From: Trinickia violacea
GTDB lineage: Bacteria; Pseudomonadota; Gammaproteobacteria; Burkholderiales; Burkholderiaceae
DNA: 64,000 nt
Reading direction: 5' to 3'
Assembly: GCF_005280735.1 (NCBI RefSeq)
Contig: NZ_CP040078.1
Location: 2,542,001 to 2,606,000, forward strand
The notes under the pieces are model-generated. The model searched no databases and had not been told where the DNA came from. It saw only the letters and a program-made list of their open reading frames with translations. Positions 9,201 through 17,549 of this stretch are shown piece after piece (the stretch's first letter is position 1; each line of letters opens with the position of its first letter). The translations under genes were made by a program, and so were the position numbers.

Positions 9201-9290
9201 TGGGGCGGCCTACCGCGCGCCGGGCTGCCGGGGGGCGGCCTACCGCGCGCCGGACTGCCGGGTGGCGGCCAACCGCGGGCCGGCCTGCCG
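9201..9290. repeat. three tandem 30-bp GC-rich repeats
   Basis: Three head-to-tail 30-bp units (9201-9230, 9231-9260, 9261-9290) share the core GGCGGCC(T/A)ACCGCG and end in CTGCCG. Units one and two differ at only a few bases; unit three is more diverged. They begin two bases after the stop of the superinfection-immunity gene. No coding role is evident. Confidence 0.85.
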
Positions 9291-9483
9291 CGTTCGAGCC
9301 ACTAGACAATCGCCCTGCCGCCCTACCGCCCGCCTCAACACCATCCCAAAAAGCATGCAATAATCGCCGGGCTCGCGTAACTGGCGCTTAAAGATGGATC
9401 ACCATCAGGAAACGCGAAGCGTATTGCCGCCGCGCGCCTGGGCACGTCCTGACCCATTGACTCGTCTCACTGGAGTGCTTGCG

Positions 9484-10116
9484 ATGCCCGACTTTCCCCG
9501 TCTCGCCGCGTTCGGCCTGATTGCCCTCGGCATGGTGCTCACGCCCGGCCCGAACATGATCTACCTGATTTCCCGCTCGATCTGCCAGGGCCGCGCCGCC
9601 GGCCTGATCTCGCTTGCCGGTGTCGCCCTCGGTTTTGTCTTTTATATGCTGTGTGCCGCATTCGGTATTACGGTGCTCGTGCTCGCCGTGCCGTATGCGT
9701 ATGACGCGCTACGTTTCGGCGGCGCGCTCTATCTGCTGTATCTCGCCTGGCAAGCCGTCAAACCCGGCGGACGCTCGCCGTTCGAAGTGCGCGATCTGCC
9801 CAAGGACAGCCCGCGCAAGCTGTTCGCGATGGGGCTCGCCACCAATCTGCTGAATCCGAAGGCGGCGGTGCTGTACTTGTCGCTGCTGCCGCAATTCATC
9901 GATCCCGCGCACGGCAGCGTGCTCAGGCAATCGCTCGCACTGGGGACGACGCAAATCGTCATCAGCATCTGCGTCAATGCGACGATCGCGATCATGGCGG
10001 GCTCGATCGCGGCGTTTCTCGGCGACCGACCCGCCTGGATCAAGGTCCAGCGCTGGCTGATGGGTACGGTGCTCGCGGGGCTCGCGCTGCGGATGGCGAC
10101 TGAAGCGCGGCGTTGA
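9484..10116 (+). CDS. LysE/RhtB family amino-acid exporter
   Basis: A 210-residue membrane protein with the LysE/RhtB signature at its N-terminus: FGLIALGMVLTPGPNMIYLI, where the TPGPN motif is diagnostic. GLISLAGVALGFVFYMLCAAFGI and LATNLLNPKAAVLYLSLLPQFI follow, with about six transmembrane helices. The family exports amino acids or homoserine lactone-like compounds using the proton gradient. An in-frame ATG at 9394 would add 30 polar residues with no family counterpart. The ATG at 9484, with a GGAG site upstream, gives the usual length. No regulator lies next to it. Confidence 0.88.
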   Translation: MPDFPRLAAFGLIALGMVLTPGPNMIYLISRSICQGRAAGLISLAGVALGFVFYMLCAAFGITVLVLAVPYAYDALRFGGALYLLYLAWQAVKPGGRSPFEVRDLPKDSPRKLFAMGLATNLLNPKAAVLYLSLLPQFIDPAHGSVLRQSLALGTTQIVISICVNATIAIMAGSIAAFLGDRPAWIKVQRWLMGTVLAGLALRMATEARR

Positions 10117-10142
10117 TGCCCTAGCGCGGCGTTGATGCCCTA
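10105..10142. repeat. 19-bp tandem duplication over the lysE-family stop codon
   Basis: A 19-bp unit beginning GCGCGGCGTTGATGC occurs twice in direct succession (10105-10123 and 10124-10142). The first copy contains the stop codon of the exporter gene. This looks like a recent slippage duplication with no effect on the protein. Confidence 0.85.
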
Positions 10143-10223
10143 GCCGGATGGCGCGCTTGAGGATGTCCATGCCGCGGGGCACGCGCGTCGTCGAACGCGG
10201 TGACGGCGCGTTGCATGCACCCG

Positions 10224-10261
10224 TTGGTATACAAGATGCAGCCCTTTGTGTTCGGTATACA
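10224..10261. promoter_or_regulatory. two GGTATACA sites resembling an FCD-GntR operator
   Basis: TTGGTATACAA at 10224-10234 is a near-palindrome of the type bound by FCD-family GntR regulators. A second CGGTATACA follows at 10253-10261, and another copy of CGGTATACA lies at 8858-8866 upstream of the superinfection-immunity gene. No GntR-FCD gene is nearby and the two flanking genes converge here, so the role is doubtful. Confidence 0.3.
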
Positions 10262-10269
10262 TATAGTGT

Positions 10270-11511
10270 CTAGTCGCCGCCTGCCGCTGACCGTGCTTCT
10301 CGCACCTCGGCAAATATAGGCAGCCTCAGATTGGCCGACGCGCGATAAGTCCAAGCGAGGTCGTTGCGGTGCGCAAGCGTGGTGCGATCGAGCAGCACGT
10401 CGATGGCGGTCGATGCGATGGCGTAGGCCAGTTGGTCGCCTGGACATGCATGGATGCCGTGGCCGAACCCGAATACGCGGCAATCGTCCCGATCGAGCAG
10501 GAATTCATGCGGTCGCGCATTCGCGGCCGGATCGCGGTTCGCCGCCGCGAGAAGCACGAGAATCGCCGCGCCGGCTTCGACCCGCTCGCCGCAGACCGTG
10601 GTTTCGGTCGCAGCAAAGCGCCGCGTGTTTTGCACCGAGGCATCGAAACGGCTCGTCTCGCGAATCAAATCGGCAAGCTTGCGCGGCGTGCGCCGCACCT
10701 CGTCTTCCACTCCCGCCTGCGTCATCAGCGCGACGACGGCGTTGCCGATCAGGCCGGCGGTCGCGTCGTAGGTTTGCGACAGCAGGCCAACGAGGTTCGC
10801 GATCAACGCATCGGCGTCGTCCCAACCGGTGGACTGCGCTTCACGCTGCACGAGGGCAACGAGTGATGCACCTTCCATCGACGTCGCGTCCGGCAAACGG
10901 CCGCCGCGGACATCATTGCCGGCGGCGGCATCCGCCACCAGCGTCTTGACGCACTGCACGAGCCTAAGCGCGGCGTCGTTCGCACAAGCAAGCTGCTCTG
11001 GCGTGCTCAAAGCCGAAAGACAGGCGACGAAATCGGCCATCCATGCGGCGACCTCGGGCAACACGTCATCGGCAAATCCAAGCAGCGACGCGACGACCTG
11101 CACCGGCATTTCAAATAACCATGCCGACACATCGCCTGGCCGTCGCAAATCACGCTCGGAACGTTCGGCGATGCGGCGCGCCCGCAGCGTCACGATTTGC
11201 AAATCGAGACTGCCGAGCGCACGCCGCAAGGCGAGCTTAGGCGCCCGATGAGCCGCGCCATCGTTCATGCGAGCGAGCCGTGCAAACACTTCGCCCGACG
11301 GCGCACCCGCAATCGCTTTCGGCACAGGCTCGGCTGCGGGCCTCACCTGCAACTCGGGATGCTCGAGCACCTCGGTGACCGCAGCCGCACTCGACGCCAC
11401 CCATAACCGCAGCCGCGGCTCGAACACGAAGGGCGAACGAGCCGCAAGCTCGGCGTAATAAGGGTAGGGATTGGCGTGAACGACCGCGCGGATAGGATCG
11501 ATTGAGTTCAT
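10270..11511 (-). CDS. cytochrome P450
   Basis: A 413-residue soluble bacterial-type P450. The heme-binding loop FGFGHGIHACPGDQLA puts the axial cysteine at residue 356. The ExxR pair is in ETSRF before it, and the I-helix region LLSQTYDATAGLIGNA carries the threonine expected near the oxygen-binding groove. There is no membrane anchor. No ferredoxin or ferredoxin reductase gene adjoins it, so electrons must come from elsewhere. The sequence PYPYYAELAARSPFVFEPRLRLWVASSA at the N-terminus resembles P450s that act on small hydrophobic substrates in Burkholderia, but the substrate cannot be named. It stands alone; the flanking LysE gene converges with it. Confidence 0.9.
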   Translation of the reverse strand: MNSIDPIRAVVHANPYPYYAELAARSPFVFEPRLRLWVASSAAAVTEVLEHPELQVRPAAEPVPKAIAGAPSGEVFARLARMNDGAAHRAPKLALRRALGSLDLQIVTLRARRIAERSERDLRRPGDVSAWLFEMPVQVVASLLGFADDVLPEVAAWMADFVACLSALSTPEQLACANDAALRLVQCVKTLVADAAAGNDVRGGRLPDATSMEGASLVALVQREAQSTGWDDADALIANLVGLLSQTYDATAGLIGNAVVALMTQAGVEDEVRRTPRKLADLIRETSRFDASVQNTRRFAATETTVCGERVEAGAAILVLLAAANRDPAANARPHEFLLDRDDCRVFGFGHGIHACPGDQLAYAIASTAIDVLLDRTTLAHRNDLAWTYRASANLRLPIFAEVREARSAAGGD

Positions 11512-11644
11512 GCCGGGCAGTATGTCAGCCGGACGATGCTCAACGTTTCAGTCTGAAGCGAAGTGTGCGCGCGCATGCCGCGGGTCCAGCCACGCGGATG
11601 CAGGGACGCTTCGGCGGCACTAGAAGACCGCCGAAGCGCAAACC

Positions 11645-11890
11645 TTAGAAGGCGTTACGGATAGGACTCGCGTAGCTGCGCAAATGCACGGAACCCGGAG
11701 AAATGGAGCGCGGTTCGCGTTTGACGTCGTCCCGCGAGAACAGGTCCTGGCGCAGCTCGCCACGGTCGTCGAACCACTGGCAGCGCAGCCAATCGCCATC
11801 GGCGAATTGCACGGGTCCAACATCAGTAATGGTCATGCGCGGTCCGCCCACTTTGAGCGTCACCACGTCGCCTACGAAAAACTGTGCCAT
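11645..11890 (-). CDS. DUF2158 (YodC-like) small protein
   Basis: An 81-residue protein whose first half is a DUF2158 domain: FFVGDVVTLKVGGPRMTITDVG, then WLRCQWFDDRGELRQDLFSRDDV. The VGDVVxLKxGGPxMTV and CxWFD blocks are the family signature. The fold is a small beta-barrel of unknown function. The C-terminal 20 residues are unconserved. An upstream ATG at 11914 is in frame; the start at 11890 places VGD five residues in, as is usual. It is probably a single-gene unit. Confidence 0.8.
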   Translation of the reverse strand: MAQFFVGDVVTLKVGGPRMTITDVGPVQFADGDWLRCQWFDDRGELRQDLFSRDDVKREPRSISPGSVHLRSYASPIRNAF

Positions 11891-12434
11891 CTGTGTACAG
11901 GTAGCTGTAAGCATATACGCCCCGATATAGATCTAAGTTTGAGGATTGCAGTCTGTGCGTCGGCAAACACAAGAATCAAATATGAATCTCACTTCCGGCT
12001 GCCAAAAAGAAAGCCCCCAACATAGAAGCAGGCTAACAATAGAATATTTCTTCTACAAGCAATTTTATCAAAAACCCTATCCCGCCCGGGTTTTTCCTGA
12101 GTGCTGTCCCAAGAGTAACAGTATGTTTCCTCAGACATACGGCGATTGCAGACATAAAATCGCAATAATGTTTTGCGGCGCAAGAAACGTCCGCGCCAGC
12201 GTTGCCGCTCCGGCCAGCCTTCCATGTGACCAACGGGCAATGTGCGGAAGCCTCAATATCCGTTGCACGTGGCGTATGCTAGCCCCCTTTCATCGCCCGC
12301 CGCCAGACATTTATACCGAACACTTAAAGTCAAACTATTCCGCATGGAAATTTTGACCGGGCGAAATTGGCCATTTAATTCACATGCAAATCGCATTAAC
12401 TTTTCTATGCGCTTTTCTGGAAACGTTTTCCACT
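11891..12434. other. AT-rich intergenic segment without a recognisable gene
   Basis: About 540 bp, much of it visibly AT-rich against the high-GC surroundings, especially 12000-12200 and 12300-12430. Open frames here (for example minus 11989-12240) encode proteins unlike any family I know and have no convincing start signals. I see no hairpin terminator, tRNA or insertion-sequence end. It may contain the DUF2158 promoter or be the scar of an acquired element. Confidence 0.5.
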
Positions 12435-13904
12435 TTAACGATTTGCTTTGAAACTCTCGAGAATCTGGGCCAGCTGCTGGACGAGTCCGTCGATTTTCTC
12501 GGCCGGCACGCCAGCATATCCAAGTGCTAAACCGTTGTAGCGTGCTATATCGACGCACGGCAGGCAGTAGGCGGAAAGCGGCGGCACGATCAAACCCGCG
12601 CCGCGCGCGGCCGCGCAGACGTCGACATCGGCGACCGGCGCCGTCAGTTGCGCACTCAGATGCATGCCGCCCGCGCCGGCCGATACCGTCAGCATCCCGC
12701 CCAACTGCGTGCGAAGCGCATCGGCGAGCGCGTTGCGGCGCTCGGCGTAAAGGCGCCGCATGCGCCGGAGGTGTCGCGTGTAAAGCCCGCTGTCGATGAA
12801 ATCGGCCAGCGCGATCTGGTCGGCGGGGCGTCCGCGCCGCGCGAGCGCCCCAAGCGGCGAGCGGATCGCGGCCGTCAGCGAGGCAGGCACGACCATGAAA
12901 CCGAGCCGCAGCGCCGGGAACATCGTCTTGCTGAACGTGCCGAGATAAATGACCGGCGCGTCGGCGGCGAGCCCCTGCACCGCGGGCAAAGGCGGGCCGT
13001 CGTGGCGGAACTCGCTGTCGTAGTCGTCTTCGATGATCCACGTGCCGGCCTGGCGCGCGTGCTCGATCAGCCACAGGCGGCGCTCCAGGCTCAGCACGCT
13101 GCCGAGCGGATACTGGTGCGACGGTGTCACGTAGATCAGCTTCGGCGGCACGCGCCGCCAATCGTCGGCGCCCGGCGCGATGCCGTCCGCATCGACCGGC
13201 ATCGGCACGATCTGCAAGCCGGCCGACCTGAATGCGGCACGCGCGCCGTTGTATCCAGGATTCTCGAGCCATACGGTCGCGCCCACGTCGGCGAAAAGAC
13301 GCGCGCACAGGTCGAGGCTGCTTTGCGTGCCGTCGGTGATGAAGACCTGGTCGATTTCGCAGCGCACGCCGCGCGACACCTTCAGATGCTCCGCAATCGC
13401 GTGCCTGAGCGCCGGATGCCCCTCGACGTTGCCGTAACCGAGATGCTGCGGGCCAACGGTGCGCCACGCGCGATCGAGCGAGGCACGCCATGCGCCAAGC
13501 GGAAACTCGTCGAGCGCCGGGATGCCGAGGCGAAACGGCTTTTGCTCGTCGTGTACGACGCGCTCGCGGTGGAGCCCGTCGACGCGCCGCGCGAGCGCCA
13601 CGTCCGGGCCCTCGGCGACCGGCGCGGGATCGCGTCGCGGCAGACCGACGCGCGCCACTTCCGATCCCTGCCGCGTCGCGACGACGAAGCCCTCGTCGGC
13701 GAGCCGCTCGTAGGCATACAGCACCGAATTGCGCGCCATGCGCAGCTCTTCGGAGAGCGCGCGCGTTGCAGCGAGCCGGCTGCCCTGCGCGAGCCGCCCG
13801 TCGAGGATCGCGTGGCGCAGGCACTCGTAGAGCAGCCGCTGCTGCGTGAGCCCGCGCTCTTTGTTCTCGTGTGCGTAGGTCGAAACGAGCAGCGCATAGT
13901 CCAT
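12435..13904 (-). CDS. MocR/PdxR-type GntR regulator with aminotransferase domain
   Basis: A 489-residue MocR regulator. Residues 1-85 form the GntR winged helix-turn-helix (LYECLRHAILDGRLAQGSRLAATRALSEEL). Residues 110-485 form a class-I aminotransferase-like domain. The PLP-binding lysine is Lys326 in GTFSKTMFPALRLGF, and the cofactor-contacting IIEDDYDSEFRH and NPGYNGA segments are present. MocR proteins sense PLP or PLP adducts and usually control the gene divergent from them, here the flavin-binding oxidase-like gene at 14006. A vitamin B6-linked role resembling PdxR is the most likely reading. The start at 13904 sits next to an inverted repeat (13905-13958). Confidence 0.9.
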   Translation of the reverse strand: MDYALLVSTYAHENKERGLTQQRLLYECLRHAILDGRLAQGSRLAATRALSEELRMARNSVLYAYERLADEGFVVATRQGSEVARVGLPRRDPAPVAEGPDVALARRVDGLHRERVVHDEQKPFRLGIPALDEFPLGAWRASLDRAWRTVGPQHLGYGNVEGHPALRHAIAEHLKVSRGVRCEIDQVFITDGTQSSLDLCARLFADVGATVWLENPGYNGARAAFRSAGLQIVPMPVDADGIAPGADDWRRVPPKLIYVTPSHQYPLGSVLSLERRLWLIEHARQAGTWIIEDDYDSEFRHDGPPLPAVQGLAADAPVIYLGTFSKTMFPALRLGFMVVPASLTAAIRSPLGALARRGRPADQIALADFIDSGLYTRHLRRMRRLYAERRNALADALRTQLGGMLTVSAGAGGMHLSAQLTAPVADVDVCAAARGAGLIVPPLSAYCLPCVDIARYNGLALGYAGVPAEKIDGLVQQLAQILESFKANR

Positions 13905-13958
13905 TCTCGTGGCTCCAAAGTCTATCTAATCCGTGGGTCTAATCATGGTGCCACGAGA
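13905..13958. promoter_or_regulatory. candidate MocR operator: inverted repeat enclosing direct repeats
   Basis: The short intergenic region between the divergent mocR-type gene and the flavin-binding gene holds TCTCGTGGC at 13905-13913 and its exact reverse complement GCCACGAGA at 13950-13958. Between them lies the direct repeat TCTAATC at 13925-13931 and 13938-13944 (13 bp apart, close to one helical turn). MocR/PdxR regulators are known to bind direct repeats in such divergent promoters. The pairing is seen in the sequence; the binding is inferred. Confidence 0.55.
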
Positions 13959-14005
13959 TCGCTATTCTTGGCGCTCGATCAACCCCTTTTGGAGAGCCCA
14001 TTTCG

Positions 14006-14665
14006 ATGACCCAGGCCGCCGCTCCCGCTGTTGCCCCCGCCACGGACCGCACCCGCGTTCGCCGCGCCGCCGATCGCGGCCGCTACGACACCGACACGCT
14101 TCATTCGATCGTCGACGCCGCCTACGTCTGCCACATCGCCTTCAACGACGACACCGGCACGCACTGCATCCCGACCGCCTGCTGGCGCGAGGACGACCAT
14201 CTCTACATCCACGGCTCGAACGGCAGCCGCATGCTGAAGGTCGCGGCCGCAGGCACGCAGGTCTGCGTGACGATCACGCATATCGACGGTCTCGTGCTCG
14301 CGCGCTCGGCGTTCAATCATTCGATGAATTACCGGTCCGCGGTGATCTACGGCGTGTTCGAGCGCGTGCCCAACGAGCACAAGGCGGCCCGTCTCGATGC
14401 GTTCATGGAAAAGCTCGCGCCCGGCCGCTCGCTCGAAGCGCGCCCTGGCGACGAGAACGAACTGGCCGCCACGACGATGCTGCGGATTTCGCTCGAAGAA
14501 GCGGCATGCAAGATCCGCACGGGCGGCCCGCACGACGACGAAGGCGACCTGTCGCGCGAGGTCTGGGCGGGCGTCCTGCCGATGGCGGTCGTCGCGCAAA
14601 CGCCGATTCCGGATGGACCGATGAACCACCTGCCCGACTACGTCGCGAAGTGGGCTGCAGCGTAG
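14006..14665 (+). CDS. pyridoxamine 5'-phosphate oxidase family (flavin-nucleotide-binding) protein
   Basis: A 219-residue protein of the Pyridox_ox_2 family of split-barrel FMN proteins. Characteristic blocks are RAADRGRYDTDTLHSIVDAAYVCHIAF, PTACWREDDHLYIHGSNGSRMLK, CVTITHIDGLVLARSAFNHSMNYRS and GVFERV. The family relates to PNPOx but most members are not proven B6 enzymes; they may reduce other small molecules or act as flavin or heme carriers. It is divergent from the MocR regulator, which senses PLP-type ligands, so a link to vitamin B6 or amine metabolism is plausible. The length is typical. Confidence 0.85.
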   Translation: MTQAAAPAVAPATDRTRVRRAADRGRYDTDTLHSIVDAAYVCHIAFNDDTGTHCIPTACWREDDHLYIHGSNGSRMLKVAAAGTQVCVTITHIDGLVLARSAFNHSMNYRSAVIYGVFERVPNEHKAARLDAFMEKLAPGRSLEARPGDENELAATTMLRISLEEAACKIRTGGPHDDEGDLSREVWAGVLPMAVVAQTPIPDGPMNHLPDYVAKWAAA

Positions 14666-14830
14666 CGAACCGACCCGAGCCGACACGAGCCGAGGCGAGG
14701 CCCAACCCCTCGCCCGGTGAGGGAAAACGCGCTGCCGGCGCGTTCGAGAGGCATAATGTTGCGCTTCCTCATTTCAACAACTGCGCGCAATCACTGTCCG
14801 CAGCAACCGTCTCGCGCCGGCAGCCGCACC

Positions 14831-15778
14831 ATGCCCAGACCGATCCTCCCCCTGACGTACGAACATCTCGACCATTGGATCGAATCGCTGCAACCGGCAC
14901 TCCTCGCCGAAGGCTTCGCCATGGCCGTCGGGATCTTGCGCGGCGGCGCGCCGCTCGCGCTGATGGTGTCGCACGCCGTAGGCACGCCGGTCGCGTTCCT
15001 GCGCTATGAGCGCGCCACGCGCACGGTCGCATGGGATTGCTCGCTGCCGGTTCCGCCGCGCGGCGCGAAGGTTTTGCTGTGCGAAGACATCTCGGGCCGC
15101 GGCTTCACGATGGCCGACTGCATCGCGTTTTTGGAGCAGCACGGCCTCGTCGTGAAGACGCTGACCGCCGCCTTCGACGAGCTGAGCCGCGTGCGCCCCG
15201 ACTATGGGAACGATGCGGTCGGCTATTTCGCGCTCTTCCCGTGGGAGCGCCAGGCGCATACCGAGCGCTATCGATCGGATTGGGAGCGCACCGTCGTCGC
15301 GGGCCAAGGGCAGATGACGGACGACCACCATTACGCCGCCTGCGCGATCGACCTCGACGGCATCCTGCTGCCGGACATCCCGCTCGCACGCTATGACGAG
15401 GACCTCGCCGCCGCCTTGAACGAGCGCGACGCGCTGCTGCCCTTCGACATCCTGCCCGGCATCGAGATCGGCGCGGTTCGCGCGATCGTCACCGGCCGCC
15501 CCGAAACGGACCGCGACCGCACGCAGGCGTGGCTCGACCGGCACGGCTTCCGCGGCCCCGAACTCGTCATGCGCGACCCCGCGTGTCACGGCGAAGGCCC
15601 GGACGGCGCCGCCGCGCACAAAGCCGAAGCCGTGCACGCGCTCGGCGTCACGCATTTCATCGAAAGCGACCCTGCGCAGGCGATCCTGATCTCCCGGCTC
15701 GCGCCGCTTCTGCGGGTGATCTGGTGGGACGCGCACGCGCGCCGGGGCACGCTCGTCACCGCCGCGGATTGGCGCTGA
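14831..15778 (+). CDS. phosphoribosyltransferase domain fused to a HAD-like domain
   Basis: A 315-residue two-domain protein. Residues 1-150 form a type I phosphoribosyltransferase: ILRGGAPLALMVSHAVGTPV and the PRPP loop VLLCEDISGRGFTMAD (about residues 80-95). Residues 165-310 look like a HAD domain starting with CAIDLDGILLPD (the DxDG nucleophile motif) and then AIVTGRPETDRDRTQAWL and HKAEAVHALG. Such fusions could both make or salvage a nucleotide and dephosphorylate one, but I know of no assigned pathway. The ATG at 14831 precedes the first conserved segment; a longer frame from 14717 adds unconserved residues. It is a single gene, about 165 bp after the oxidase-like gene. Confidence 0.8.
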   Translation: MPRPILPLTYEHLDHWIESLQPALLAEGFAMAVGILRGGAPLALMVSHAVGTPVAFLRYERATRTVAWDCSLPVPPRGAKVLLCEDISGRGFTMADCIAFLEQHGLVVKTLTAAFDELSRVRPDYGNDAVGYFALFPWERQAHTERYRSDWERTVVAGQGQMTDDHHYAACAIDLDGILLPDIPLARYDEDLAAALNERDALLPFDILPGIEIGAVRAIVTGRPETDRDRTQAWLDRHGFRGPELVMRDPACHGEGPDGAAAHKAEAVHALGVTHFIESDPAQAILISRLAPLLRVIWWDAHARRGTLVTAADWR

Positions 15779-15973
15779 GCCCCACCGCTTTCAAACCAGC
15801 CTGTAAGCCAACGTAAGCGTAGAGACGCACGGCCCCCGTCGGCATTTCCCCGGATACCCCCTCAAGTTTCGCCGCAAGCCTGCCGTAATCAGTGGATGTC
15901 GCTCCCCGTCACACCGGAATAGCGCCTGCGCGAAGCGCCAGGCGCGTTTCCCCCTCGCCCACTGCGTCCTGCC

Positions 15974-17521
15974 ATGTTCACACGCCTGTCCATCAAAGCC
16001 CGTCTCTACAGCACGCTCGGCCTGCTGGGGGTCCTGCTCATCGTCACCGGTCTGCTCGGCCAGATCGGCATGCAGGCGACCAACCGCGCGCTCAAAGATG
16101 CCTACTCGCACCAGCTCGCCTCGCAGATCGCGATCGGCAAGGCCAACCTGAACCTGACCATCGTGCGCACGACGCTCGACCGCGTGGCGCTGCATCCCGA
16201 ATCGCCGGAGGTGCCCGCGCTGATCGACAAGGCCCTCAACTATCTCGCGGTCTCCGACAAGGCCTGGCAGCAATACGCGTCGCTGCCGCGCAGCGCCGAC
16301 GAAGAGGCGTTGTACGGCGCGGTGGCCTCGGCGCGCCAGACCTTCGTGCAGCAGGCGATCCTGCCGCTCGTCAACGCCATGAAAAAAGGCGACCGCACGA
16401 CCGCCGACACGCTCACGATGACGACCATCCCGCCGCTCTCGGTCGCGCTCACGAAAGCGTCCAACGCGCTCGACGACTATCAGCGCGCGCAAGGCAAAGA
16501 ATCGTTCGAGACCGAGCAGGACCGCTTCATGACGCTATCGTGGATCGGCGGCGTCCTGATCGTCCTTGGTCTCGCCTCGTGCGTGGGCTGCGCATTCAGC
16601 CTGCAGCGCGCGATTGCGCGTCCGCTCGCGCAGATCCTCGCGCACTTCAAGCGCATCGCCGAAGGCGACCTGACCGGCCGCATCGAGACGCGCTCGCAGG
16701 ACGAGATGGGCGAGCTCGTGAAGGGCTTGCAGACGATGCAGCGCAGCCTGACCGACACGGTGCGCAAAGTCACGCACGGTTCCGAATCGATCGCGACGGC
16801 GACGCGCCAGATCGCGGCGGGCAACACCGACCTCTCGCAGCGCACGGAAGAACAAGCGGCCGCTCTCCAAGAAACCGCCGCCAGCATGGAACAGCTCACG
16901 GCGACCGTGAAGCAAAACGCCGACAACGCGCGCGAAGCGCAGTCGCTGGCCGACAACGCCCAGCAGATCGCGACGAAAGGCGGCGCGGTGGTCGGCGAAG
17001 TGATCGATACGATGAATGAAATCGACCGCAGCTCGAACAAGGTCGTCGACATCATCGGCGTGATCGAAAGCATCGCGTTCCAGACCAATATCCTTGCTCT
17101 CAACGCGGCCGTGGAAGCCGCGCGCGCGGGCGAGCAAGGCCGCGGCTTCGCGGTCGTCGCGGGCGAAGTCCGCACGCTGGCGCAACGCTCCGCGGTGGCC
17201 GCGAAAGAGATCAAGGAGCTGATCGGCGAATCGGCGCAACGCGTGGCGACGGGTTCGCGGCTCGTCAGCTCGGCCGGCGCGACGATGGAGGACATTCAGA
17301 GCGCGGTGCGCAACGTCACGGGCATCATGACCGAGATCGCCGCCGCCTCGAACGAGCAGAGCGACGGCATCGAGCAGGTCAACCGCGCCGTTTCGCAGAT
17401 GGATGAGGTCTCGCAGCAGAACGCGGCGCTCGTCGAGCAAGCGGCGGCGGCGGCCGCCTCGCTCGAAGAACAGGCCGACGGATTGCGTCGTGCGGTCTCG
17501 ACGTTTCAGGTCGCGCAGTAA
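15974..17521 (+). CDS. methyl-accepting chemotaxis protein
   Basis: A 515-residue chemoreceptor. A transmembrane helix (about 11-33) is followed by a periplasmic four-helix-bundle sensor (about 34-185), a second membrane helix (about 186-210), a HAMP domain (about 211-265) and the long cytoplasmic signalling coiled coil. The hairpin tip IAFQTNILALNAAVEAARAG and following EQGRGFAVVAGEVRTLAQRS contact CheA and CheW. There is no C-terminal CheR-binding pentapeptide. The ligand is unknown. It converges with the NERD-helicase gene. Confidence 0.93.
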   Translation: MFTRLSIKARLYSTLGLLGVLLIVTGLLGQIGMQATNRALKDAYSHQLASQIAIGKANLNLTIVRTTLDRVALHPESPEVPALIDKALNYLAVSDKAWQQYASLPRSADEEALYGAVASARQTFVQQAILPLVNAMKKGDRTTADTLTMTTIPPLSVALTKASNALDDYQRAQGKESFETEQDRFMTLSWIGGVLIVLGLASCVGCAFSLQRAIARPLAQILAHFKRIAEGDLTGRIETRSQDEMGELVKGLQTMQRSLTDTVRKVTHGSESIATATRQIAAGNTDLSQRTEEQAAALQETAASMEQLTATVKQNADNAREAQSLADNAQQIATKGGAVVGEVIDTMNEIDRSSNKVVDIIGVIESIAFQTNILALNAAVEAARAGEQGRGFAVVAGEVRTLAQRSAVAAKEIKELIGESAQRVATGSRLVSSAGATMEDIQSAVRNVTGIMTEIAAASNEQSDGIEQVNRAVSQMDEVSQQNAALVEQAAAAAASLEEQADGLRRAVSTFQVAQ

Positions 17522-17549
17522 CGAAGCGCGGGGCGCTTAGCGATATCGA

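Noticed and set aside
9201..9290. Possible CRISPR array
   Set aside because: The 30-bp units are directly adjacent with no spacers, and there are no cas genes.
11989..12240. 83-residue minus-strand frame in the AT-rich gap
   Set aside because: No recognisable domain, no clear ribosome-binding site, and mixed composition; not enough support for a gene.
12253..13824. 523-residue minus-strand frame
   Set aside because: It overlaps the MocR gene out of frame and is Arg/Ala-rich without family features.
17524..17538. Small hairpin (AAGCGC, GGG loop, GCGCTT) between the chemoreceptor and NERD-helicase genes
   Set aside because: Only a six-base stem and no T-run; could be chance in GC-rich DNA, so not listed as a terminator.
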